The position numbers and the translations under genes are program-made. From positions 1 through 13,624 of the forward strand of contig DATLRD010000022.1 of assembly GCA_035534855.1 (NCBI GenBank): a stretch of DNA of 13,624 nt. Reading direction: 5' to 3'. The DNA is from DATARH01 sp035534855 (GTDB taxonomy: Bacteria > Pseudomonadota > Alphaproteobacteria > ATCC43930 > CGMCC-115725). The notes beneath the pieces were generated by a model. The model worked only from the letters and a program-made list of their open reading frames with translations, ran no database searches and was not told the origin of the DNA. Position 1 is the stretch's first letter, and the number at the start of each line of letters is the position of its first letter. This document shows, in pieces, positions 1 to 7,300 of this stretch.

Positions 1-158
1 ATGCCGTACTGAAAGCCCGAGCACCCGCCGCCGGAGACGGCGATGCGCAGAAATGCGCCGGCGGCGTCTTCCTGAATCTTCAGCGTCGCGATGCGCCGCG
101 CCGCGCTTTCGGTCACGACGATATTGCGCTCGCCAACTGCACCCGCAAGTTCCGTCAT
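1..158 (-). CDS. erpA: ErpA/IscA-type iron-sulfur cluster carrier protein, partial
   Basis: A-type carrier of the HesB/IscA/ErpA family, which passes Fe-S clusters to apo-proteins in the cytoplasm. Read on the minus strand from the ATG at 158, the frame stays open to the window edge, giving about 52 residues, roughly the N-terminal half of a 105-120 residue family member. The visible part ends in the motif GGGCSGFQYG, whose cysteine is the first of the three conserved cluster ligands. The CxxGF.YG context is typical of ErpA. The two C-terminal cysteines (CxC) would lie outside the window. A weak purine stretch (GAAGCAG) precedes the start. The gene is divergent from the TPP enzyme at 256. Family membership is clear. 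The choice of ErpA over IscA or SufA rests on the short N-terminus and the isolated position, and is inferred. Confidence 0.88.
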   Translation of the reverse strand, partial: MTELAGAVGERNIVVTESAARRIATLKIQEDAAGAFLRIAVSGGGCSGFQYG

Positions 159-255
159 CTGCTTCAGCGCTCCATCTCGCCCGCCGCGGTCTGTCCGTGT
201 AGGCTAGGTCCTCTATTTAGGCAAAGGCGGCGGCGTGTCAAAGGAGAGCGTGAGG
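159..255. promoter_or_regulatory. Divergent intergenic region between erpA and the TPP enzyme
   Basis: This stretch of about 97 nt must hold the 5' signals of both divergent genes. On the plus strand CTGTCC (191-196) lies 17 bp before TATTTA (214-219), each matching the sigma-70 consensus at only three of six positions, so this is a weak candidate promoter. A good Shine-Dalgarno, AAGGAG at 241-246, sits 9 nt before the ATG at 256 and decides that start over the GTG at 235. I see no clear operator or riboswitch. Confidence 0.3.
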
Positions 256-2631
256 ATGCTGGGGGCCGTGGCCGGCAGGGGCAGCCGCGAGAGGACGACG
301 AAATCGACACCGGGGCCGGCCGATCGGCTGCGTCTGCTGCAGGCGATCGAGCGCAAGGTGCTGTGGCTGTCGACGTGGATGATCCACAACGCCAACCATT
401 TGCGGCCGAGCCGGGACGGGCTGAAGGTCGGCGGCCACCAGGCCTCCAGCGCCTCGGTCGCGACGCTGATCACCGCACTCTACCTCGATGTGATGCGGCC
501 GCAGGACCGGCTGGCGGTCAAGCCGCACGCCTCGCCGGTGTTTCACGCGCTGCAATACCTGCTCGGACACGAAGGCCGGGACAAGCTCGAGCGGTTCCGC
601 GCCTTCGGCGGGGCGCAGGCCTATCCGTCGCGCAGCAAGGACGGCGACCTCGTCGATTTTTCGACCGGCTCGGTCGGGCTCGGGGTCGGCGTCACCCTCT
701 TTGCCTCGCTGGTGCAGGATTACGTGCGGCTCAAGCACCTGACGCCGACCGACCCGCCGCCCGGCCGAATGATCGCGCTCGCCGGCGATGCCGAACTCGA
801 CGAAGGCAACATCTTCGAGGCGCTGCTCGAAGGCTGGAAGCACGATGTCCGTAACCTCTGGTGGATCATCGACTACAACCGGCAAAGCCTCGACGCGGTC
901 GTGTCCGACCGGCTGTTCGGCCGTATCGACGCGCTGTTCGAGCTGGTCGGCTGGCGGGTCGTCACGCTGAAATACGGGCGCCTGTTGCAGGCCGCTTTCG
1001 CCCGGCCCGACGGCGCACACCTGCGCGAATGGATCGACGCCTGCCCCAACTCGCTGTATTCGGCGCTCGTCTATATCGGCGGCGCGGGCTGGCGCGAGCA
1101 TCTGCAGCGCGACCTCAACCGTTATCCCGGGATTCGCGCGATCCTCGACGAGCACGACGATCCGTCGCTGGCGCGGCTGATGACCAACCTCGCCGGGCAC
1201 GACATGGGGTCGGTGCTCGACGCGTTTCATGCCGTCACCGACGATCGCCCGACCTGCTTCATCGCCTACACGATCAAGGGCAACGGGCTGCCGTTTGCCG
1301 GCCACAAGGACAATCACGCGGGGCTGATGAATCTCGACCAGATGGCGATTTTCCAGCACAGCATGGGGGTGCCCGAAGGCGCCGAATGGGACAAGTTTGC
1401 CGGGCTCGACCTCGATCCCGAGGCGATCATGGCGTTTCTCGATGACGTGCCGCTGGCGCGAGCCGGCAGCCGGCGCCACGCGACACCGGCGATCCCGGTG
1501 CCGGAGACGCTGGAGGTGCCGCGCGGCAAGAGCCAGTCGACGCAGGAGGCGTTCGGCCGGCTGATGGGCGCGCTGGCGACGAGCCGCGGGCCGCTGGCCG
1601 ATCGCATCGTCACGACCTCGCCCGACGTGACCGTGTCGACCAATCTCGGCGCCTGGGTGAACCGCCGCGGCATCTTCGACCGGGCCGACCGCGCCGACAC
1701 GTTCCGCGAGGAAAAGGTGGTGTCAGCACAGCGCTGGGCGATGTCGCCGCAAGGCCAACACATCGAACTCGGCATTGCCGAGCAGAACCTGTTTCTGCAG
1801 CTCGCCGCGCTCGGGTTGTCGGGGGCGCTGTTCGGCGCCCGCCTGCTGCCGATCGGCACGCTTTACGACCCGTTCATCAAACGCGGGCTCGACGCGCTCA
1901 ACTATGCGCTCTATCAGGATGCGCGGTTCATCATCGTCGCGACCCCGTCGGGCATCACGCTGGCGCCGGAAGGTGGCGCGCACCAGTCGATCGCCGAGCC
2001 GCTGATCGGGCTGGCGCAGCCCGGGCTGGTCGGCTTTGAGCCGGCGTATGCCGACGAACTGGCCGTGCTGCTGCGCTGGGCGCTGGCAGAAATCCAGCGC
2101 GAAGACGGAAAATCGGTGTATCTGCGCCTGTCAACCCGCGCGATCGAGCAGCCGGAACGCACGATCGGTGCCGCGTTCGCCGATGCGATCGTCGCCGGCG
2201 CCTACTGGCTGCGCGAGCCGGAGCCTGGCGCCGAGTTGGCGATCGCCTACAGCGGCGCGGTGGCCCCCGAGGCGCTCGCCGCCTATGAGATGGTTCGGGA
2301 GGACGTGCCTGGCGCCGGGCTGCTCGCCGTCACCTCGGCCGATCGGCTCTATGCCGGGTGGCAGGAGGGACTGACAAACGGTACCGCCAGCCCCGCTGAA
2401 ACGCTGCTCGGCCGGCTGCGTCCCGGTGCTGCACTGGTCACCGTGGTCGACAGCCACCCGGCGACCCTGTCGTGGATCGGCAGCGTCGCCGGCAATGCAA
2501 TCATGCCGCTGGGCGTCGATCATTTCGGGCAGTCGGGGGACATTCCCGACCTCTACCGGGCCTACCGGATCGATCGCGATGCGATCGTCGACGCCGCGGC
2601 GCGTGCATGCCTGCGCATGCTCGTCCGGTAA
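256..2631 (+). CDS. AceE-like / transketolase-family thiamine-diphosphate enzyme
   Basis: A 791-residue TPP-dependent enzyme built like the homodimeric pyruvate dehydrogenase E1 (AceE) and transketolase: an N-terminal TPP-binding domain, a middle Pyr domain and a C-terminal transketolase_C-like domain. Visible motifs are KVGGHQASSAS (His61) and VKPHASPVFHA (His91), both matching AceE active-site histidines. The TPP/Mg motif starts at GDAELDEGN (177-185) and ends at Asn208 in IIDYNRQ. The middle domain has ELGIAEQN with the likely catalytic glutamate at 509. At 791 residues it is shorter than AceE (about 890) and longer than transketolase (about 660). No E2 or E3 genes adjoin it, so a classical PDH role is unproven and the substrate is unknown. 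ATG 256 is chosen for its AAGGAG site; GTG 235 would add seven residues. It is probably a separate transcription unit from bcs, and any link to cellulose synthesis is inference. Confidence 0.85.
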   Translation: MLGAVAGRGSRERTTKSTPGPADRLRLLQAIERKVLWLSTWMIHNANHLRPSRDGLKVGGHQASSASVATLITALYLDVMRPQDRLAVKPHASPVFHALQYLLGHEGRDKLERFRAFGGAQAYPSRSKDGDLVDFSTGSVGLGVGVTLFASLVQDYVRLKHLTPTDPPPGRMIALAGDAELDEGNIFEALLEGWKHDVRNLWWIIDYNRQSLDAVVSDRLFGRIDALFELVGWRVVTLKYGRLLQAAFARPDGAHLREWIDACPNSLYSALVYIGGAGWREHLQRDLNRYPGIRAILDEHDDPSLARLMTNLAGHDMGSVLDAFHAVTDDRPTCFIAYTIKGNGLPFAGHKDNHAGLMNLDQMAIFQHSMGVPEGAEWDKFAGLDLDPEAIMAFLDDVPLARAGSRRHATPAIPVPETLEVPRGKSQSTQEAFGRLMGALATSRGPLADRIVTTSPDVTVSTNLGAWVNRRGIFDRADRADTFREEKVVSAQRWAMSPQGQHIELGIAEQNLFLQLAALGLSGALFGARLLPIGTLYDPFIKRGLDALNYALYQDARFIIVATPSGITLAPEGGAHQSIAEPLIGLAQPGLVGFEPAYADELAVLLRWALAEIQREDGKSVYLRLSTRAIEQPERTIGAAFADAIVAGAYWLREPEPGAELAIAYSGAVAPEALAAYEMVREDVPGAGLLAVTSADRLYAGWQEGLTNGTASPAETLLGRLRPGAALVTVVDSHPATLSWIGSVAGNAIMPLGVDHFGQSGDIPDLYRAYRIDRDAIVDAAARACLRMLVR

Positions 2632-2670
2632 GGCGGCGTTAATCCCGCCGGATTTAAAAAAGGCGTTGGC

Positions 2671-2699
2671 TTGCCGGGGTGTGCCTTCGGCTCTACTAT
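2671..2699 (+). promoter_or_regulatory. Candidate sigma-70 promoter for the bcs operon (P1)
   Basis: TTGCCG (2671-2676) and TACTAT (2694-2699) are separated by 17 bp. Each hexamer matches the consensus at four of six positions. The site lies about 185-190 nt upstream of the probable TTG start at 2884, leaving a long leader. Found by eye; no transcription data. Confidence 0.35.
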
Positions 2700-2712
2700 T
2701 ACGCGACCGCTA

Positions 2713-2742
2713 TTGCGATGCGGAGCCTGGCTTTGGTATAGC
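2713..2742 (+). promoter_or_regulatory. Alternative sigma-70 promoter for the bcs operon (P2)
   Basis: TTGCGA (2713-2718) and TATAGC (2737-2742) are 18 bp apart, each four of six to consensus. It could act with P1 or instead of it. Transcripts from here would still include both leader hairpins. Confidence 0.3.
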
Positions 2743-2760
2743 CTCCCGCAGAACGTGTCG

Positions 2761-2798
2761 GTTGGCGGCGCACGCCGCAAACGCCCTGGGTTTTGCGG
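2761..2798 (+). other. Two overlapping hairpins in the bcs leader
   Basis: Hairpin A: GTT-g-GCGGC (2761-2769) pairs with GCCGC-a-AAC (2774-2782) around a 4-nt loop with one mismatch. Hairpin B: CCGCAAA (2775-2781) pairs perfectly with TTTGCGG (2792-2798) around a 10-nt loop. They share bases 2775-2782, so they cannot form together. No T-run follows, so neither is a classic intrinsic terminator. Confidence 0.3.
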
Positions 2799-2883
2799 GT
2801 TGCCGGAACGCTAGATCGGTATGGGGCATTGGGTCGGCCGTCGCCGTCCGCTTTCGCCGAAACCACAGGGCGGAGGGGTACAT

Positions 2884-3555
2884 TTGCGTGCACCATCACC
2901 AAATGCGATGGTAGAGATGGACCAAGGCGACGATGTCGAACGACTGTTTTCGTGGCTGAAGACCCCCGATCTGCGTTATCGCGAGTTCGCCGGCGAGCGG
3001 GAAGTTGCCGATGCGGTCGCGAATTGGCCCGCCCTACGCCGTGCCGCCGCTGAAACCGTCCGGATCGAAGAGGAAGAGGAAGAGGCCGGTACCCCGCCCC
3101 CGATAATCGAAGAGCGCGGGTTGCCGGAACCGCCGCCGCGCCCGGTGCCGCCGCTGGTCCAGCCACCTTACGAGCGGCCGCCGCCGTCGTTCCAAGCCGG
3201 CGAGGCGACGGGCGAGGCGCCGTGGGCCCAGCCCGCGCCGCCGCCCGCACCTGTGCAGCCGCCGCGCCGCGAGCCGCCGCGGTTTACGGCGCCGCCGCCC
3301 GAGCCGCGCCGCGTGTCGCCGGGCCGCGAGACCTTGTTCGGCGGCACCTATCGGGGGTTCGAGGAGCGTGATCGGGGGGGCGAGGAGCGCGAAGAGGCCC
3401 CGCGCGAGCCGTCGGCTCCGGGCGAGGAAGCCAGCGATCGTGCGCTCGATGCGGTGTTCTCCCGCCTTTCCCACCCGGCCCGCCGCTATCGCGAAGAGCG
3501 GCCGCGCACGTCAGGCAACCCGGGTCTCGGACCGGTCTTTCGCCGGCTGCGGTAG
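2884..3555 (+). CDS. BcsR-like, proline-rich cellulose synthesis accessory protein (BcsP/BcsO-type)
   Basis: A small hydrophilic protein, about 223 residues from the TTG at 2884, likely cytoplasmic. Residues 17-53 (DVERLF, TPDLRYREFA, then NWPALRR) follow the pattern of BcsR, the small partner of BcsQ in enterobacteria, which has an acidic start, LPxxxYxDI and RWPLLAE. A run of six glutamates (62-67) follows, then a long Pro/Arg/Glu-rich stretch (about 70-185) that looks disordered. The C-terminus repeats the N-terminal motif: FSxLxxPxxRYRE occurs at 22-34 and 192-204, and a last VFRRLR ends the protein. TTG 2884 is preferred because GGAGGGG lies 5 nt upstream; ATG 2821, 2908 and 2917 are in frame but lack a good site, though 2917 would still keep the motif. 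The stop abuts bcsQ, so the two are probably co-translated. Proline-rich BcsO/BcsP/BcsH proteins are known cytoplasmic Bcs accessories; the exact family here is inferred. Confidence 0.62.
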   Translation: MRAPSPNAMVEMDQGDDVERLFSWLKTPDLRYREFAGEREVADAVANWPALRRAAAETVRIEEEEEEAGTPPPIIEERGLPEPPPRPVPPLVQPPYERPPPSFQAGEATGEAPWAQPAPPPAPVQPPRREPPRFTAPPPEPRRVSPGRETLFGGTYRGFEERDRGGEEREEAPREPSAPGEEASDRALDAVFSRLSHPARRYREERPRTSGNPGLGPVFRRLR

Positions 3556-4344
3556 ATGCCGGTTGTCAGCGTCACATCGCCGAAGGGGGGGGCAGGCAAG
3601 ACCACGCTTGCGGCGACCCTCGGCGTCGGCCTGCGCCGCATCGGCTGGCGCGTTCTGGCGCTAGATTGTGACCGCGAGAACGCGCTGCGCCTGCATTTCG
3701 AGCTGGCGGGGGACGATCCGCCGGGAATCGCGAATGTCGGCGCCGCCGACCGCGACTGGACCGAGCTGGTGGTCGAGGCGCCGAACGGCGTCTTCGTGAT
3801 CCCGTTCGGCTCGGTCGGGGCGCGCGACAGCGCGCGCCTCAGCGCCCATATCGGCGACAACCCGGGTTGGGTCAGGCGCCAGCTGGCACCGTTTTTTGCC
3901 TATCGCGACCTCGCCGTGGTCGTCGACATGCCGCCCGGCCCGTCGGTCTACGACGCTGAGATCGACGCGTTCGTCGATCTGCGCATTGCAGTGCTGCTGG
4001 CCGACGCGGTGAGCCTGGCGCTGCTGCCGCGGCTGCAGCGTGGCGACTTTGTCGGCGAGCGTCCGCCGCGCCGGCGGTCGCCGACCGGGTTCGTGGTCAA
4101 TCAGGTCGAGCCGCGGCGCCGGCTGTGTCGCGACGTAATGGCGCTGACCCAGGAGGTGCTGGGCGAGGCGCTGTTCGGTGCGGTCCATCAGGACGAGGCG
4201 GTCGCGGAAGCGGTCGCCTGCCAGTTGACGGTCCTCGATTACGCTCCGGAAAGCGTCGCCGCGCACGATATGGCGGCGGTCGCCAACCGCGTTCATGACA
4301 CCCTGGCGCCGGCTTTGGTGCGGGAGGGGGACAATCTATGCTGA
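3556..4344 (+). CDS. bcsQ: Cellulose biosynthesis protein BcsQ, ParA/MinD-like ATPase
   Basis: A 262-residue SIMIBI-class ATPase of the MinD/ParA type. BcsQ proteins bind the cytoplasmic face of the cellulose synthase, with BcsR where present, and are needed for its assembly or polar placement. The deviant Walker A box SPKGGAGKTT lies at residues 8-17 with the signature lysine (Lys10) and the P-loop lysine (Lys15). LDCDR (36-40) is the Walker A' region, DMPPG (124-128) the switch II/Walker B region, and VVNQ (180-183) the adenine-binding segment. From memory, the enterobacterial BcsQ P-loop departs from the canonical lysines, so this copy looks like a fully ATP-competent version. The ATG directly follows the preceding stop codon with only a weak Shine-Dalgarno, which suggests translational coupling. 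The end overlaps the start of bcsAB by 7 nt. Confidence 0.92.
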   Translation: MPVVSVTSPKGGAGKTTLAATLGVGLRRIGWRVLALDCDRENALRLHFELAGDDPPGIANVGAADRDWTELVVEAPNGVFVIPFGSVGARDSARLSAHIGDNPGWVRRQLAPFFAYRDLAVVVDMPPGPSVYDAEIDAFVDLRIAVLLADAVSLALLPRLQRGDFVGERPPRRRSPTGFVVNQVEPRRRLCRDVMALTQEVLGEALFGAVHQDEAVAEAVACQLTVLDYAPESVAAHDMAAVANRVHDTLAPALVREGDNLC

Positions 4345-7300
4345 CCTCTGTGAGGCGCGCGGTGAGCTCCGGGTTTGCGGGGCAAACCCTGGTGCTGGCG
4401 CTGCTCGTCATCGCCGGCGTGTTTCTGCTCGGTATCGTCATCATCACCCCGCTCGACCTGGTGTCGCAGGCGCTGTTCGCGGTGTTGACCGTCGTCGCGA
4501 TGCTGGTGATCAAGGGCCACCCGTCGCGCGGCGTGACGCTGGTGCTGATCACGCTGTCGATCGTGTTGTCGAGCCGGTACATCTGGTGGCGCCTGACCGA
4601 CACGATGCAGTTTGCCTCGGTGTTCGAGGCGTGCCTCGGCATCGGGCTGATCATGGCCGAGCTTTACGCCTGGCTGGTGCTGGTGCTCGGCTATATCCAG
4701 ACGGCGTGGCCGCTGCGCCGCCCGCCGGTGGCGATGCCCGAAGACGTCGTCGCCTGGCCCACTGTCGACCTCTTCATCCCGACCTACAACGAGCCGCTGT
4801 CAGTGGTGGAGACAACGGTCTATGGCGCGCTGTCGATCGACTATCCGCTCGACAAGCTGCAGATCTACATCCTCGACGACGGGCGCCGCGAAGAGTTCCG
4901 CGAGTTCGCCGAAGCCGCCGGGGTGGGCTATATAACCCGCGAAGACAATCTGCACGCCAAGGCCGGCAACCTCAACCACGCGCTGACCCAGACCAACGGC
5001 GAATTGCTGGCGCTGTTCGACAGCGACCATGTGCCGACGCGCGCCTTTCTGCAGCTGACCATAGGCTGGTTCATGCGCGATCCGCGGCTGGCGCTGGTGC
5101 AGACGCCGCACCACTTCTACTCGCCCGACCCGTTCGAGCGGAACCTGCGCGGCGCCGCGACCGTGCCCAATGAGGGCCAGCTGTTTTACGGCCTTATTCA
5201 GGACGGCAACGATCTCTGGAACGCGTCTTTCTTCTGCGGCTCGTGCGCGGTGATACGCCGCACGGCGGTCGAGGAGATCGGCGGGTTTGCGACTCAGACG
5301 GTGACCGAGGACGCGCATACCGCGCTGCGCCTGCATCGCGCCGGGTGGAGCTCTGCCTATCTGCGGCTGCCGCTGGCCGCCGGGCTGGCCACCGAGCGGC
5401 TGGCGATCCATGTCGGGCAGCGCATGCGCTGGGCGCGCGGGATGACGCAGATCTTCCGCGTCGACAACCCGGTTCTGGGGCGCGGGCTCAAGATCGGGCA
5501 GCGCATCTGCTACCTGAACGCGATGCTGCACTTCTTTTTTGGGCTACCGCGTTTTGTGTTCCTGACGGCGCCGCTATGCTACTTAATGTTCCGGCTGAAC
5601 ATCATCGCGGCGAGCGGGCTGATGATCGTCGCCTATGCCGCGCCGCACTTGATCCACTCGACGGTAACCAATTCCAGATTACAGTCGCGCTATCGACATT
5701 CCTTTTGGGGTGAAATCTACGAAAGCGTGCTTGCCTTGTATATCTTGAAGCCGACGCTGATGACGCTTGTTAACCCCAAGCGGGGCCGGTTCAATGTTAC
5801 AGAGAAGGGTGGACTTCTGCCACGCGATTACTTCGATTACAAGATCGTGCGCCCGCACCTGATCATCGCCGCGCTGTTGGTCGCGGCGCTGGGCATCGGC
5901 GTGACGCGCTGGTTTTTCAACAGTTTCCAGGATACCGAGGTGCTGGTGCTGAACGTGGCCTGGGCGATCTTCAACCTGCTGACCGTCGGCGCGGCGATTG
6001 CCGCGGGGCGCGAGACCCGGCAGCTGCGCAGCTCGGTCCGGCTCGGGCTGCAAGTGCCGGGCGTCGTGCATTTGCCGAGCGGGCACACCATCGTCACACA
6101 ATCGCGCAATCTGTCGACGGCCGGCGGCTATTTCGTCGCGCCCCAGAGCAATGAGGTCATGCCCGGTGAATTCGTCCAGATCGAGATGCCGATCGGCGAG
6201 CGGACCACCGTGCTGCCGGCGCGCGTCATCGCCTGGGACGACGAGGCGCTGCGCGTCGCTTTTGACGAATTGACGCTGCGCCAGCAGCGAGACCTGGTGC
6301 GTATCGTCTTGTGCCGCGCCGACGCGTGGCTCGACTGGGAGGAACATCCAATCGACCGCCCTCTGCGCTCCGTGCGCGAAATCCTGATCAGCATCGGCGG
6401 GTTGTTTGTGCCGCGACGGCAGCGCCGCCCGGGCATCGCCGGCGGGCCGCCGCTCGGTCCGACTTCGGGACCGGGCGAACGGCCGCGGGTGCGAGAGCGC
6501 ATCAACTCGTTCGTGTTCATCGCCGCCGGCCTCGGGCTCGGCCTGCTGGCGCTGGGCGGCAACGCGTGGGCGCAGACTGCCCCGGCGCCGCGTCCGCCCG
6601 GCGGGATCGGCGGACCGCCGCCAGTGGTTGGGGTGCCGCCGACTTCGGCCGGCCCGCTGACCGGCGCTGCGGCGCCGCCGCCGCAGGGATCGCAGGTGCC
6701 GGTACCGGCGCGGGCCCAACTGGTGCCGGGCACGGTGCAGGCTCCCCAAAGCGTGACGCCGCCGAACCAGCCCGGGCTGCCGCAGCCCGCCGGGCCGGCG
6801 GCCGCCGCTGCACCCGGCGCGCCGCCGCCGCCCGGCTCGACGCGCCAGGAGGTGCTGTCGCTCAAGGATCTTGGCGCCAGCGCGCCGATCCGCCTGGTCG
6901 GGGTGCAGGGCGAGGGCAGCCTGCCGTTCTCGGTGCGCCGCGACGAGGTCGTCACCGGCGGCAAGATCGATCTGTCTTATGCCTATTCGCCGGCGCTGAT
7001 CCCCGAGCTGAGCCACCTGACCGTGTTGCTCAACGGCGAGGTGCTGGGCTCGCTGCCGCTGCCCAAGGAAACCAATTCGGGCGCCACCGCGTCGCTGCCG
7101 ATCAACCCGGTGCTGTTTCAGGAGGATAATCGCATCCTGTTCCGCTTCATCGGGCACTACACACTGGGTTGCGAGGATCCGCTGCATTCGAGCCTGTGGC
7201 TGGTGTTGAGCAACACCAGCAAGATCACGATGGAGATGCAGAAGCTGCCGCTCGCCAACGATCTGTCGCTGCTGCCGACACCGTTTTACGACCCCAAGGA

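Larger units (their letters stand above)
2632..2883 (+). promoter_or_regulatory. Leader/intergenic region upstream of the bcs operon
   Basis: These 252 nt hold no convincing gene. Just after the TPP-enzyme stop, GGCGG and CCGCC flank an 8-nt loop (about 2633-2650), but no T-run follows, so a terminator is doubtful. Two sigma-70-like promoters are listed separately. A 7-bp hairpin (2775-2798) overlaps an upstream imperfect one (2761-2782). The region ends with the strong Shine-Dalgarno GGAGGGG (2872-2878). Parts of it are AT-richer than the flanking genes, as expected for regulatory DNA. An ATG at 2821 is in frame with the next gene but has no ribosome binding site. Confidence 0.5.

Noticed and set aside
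235..255. GTG start at 235 for the TPP enzyme
   Set aside because: The AAGGAG at 241-246 is correctly placed for ATG 256 and would lie inside the coding sequence if GTG were used.
238..1479. Long antisense open frame (413 codons) opposite the TPP enzyme
   Set aside because: Arg/Asp/Val-rich composition typical of the complement of a GC-rich gene; no known motif; the plus-strand protein is unmistakable.
2700..2883. Cyclic-di-GMP riboswitch before the bcs operon
   Set aside because: I looked for a GEMM-like two-stem layout and found only the two overlapping hairpins; no conserved core is recognisable.
5520..5840. Insertion-sequence remnant in bcsA
   Set aside because: The frame is unbroken and encodes conserved BcsA residues, with no terminal inverted repeats or target duplication; the low G+C is better explained by recombination or by Phe/Tyr-rich helices.
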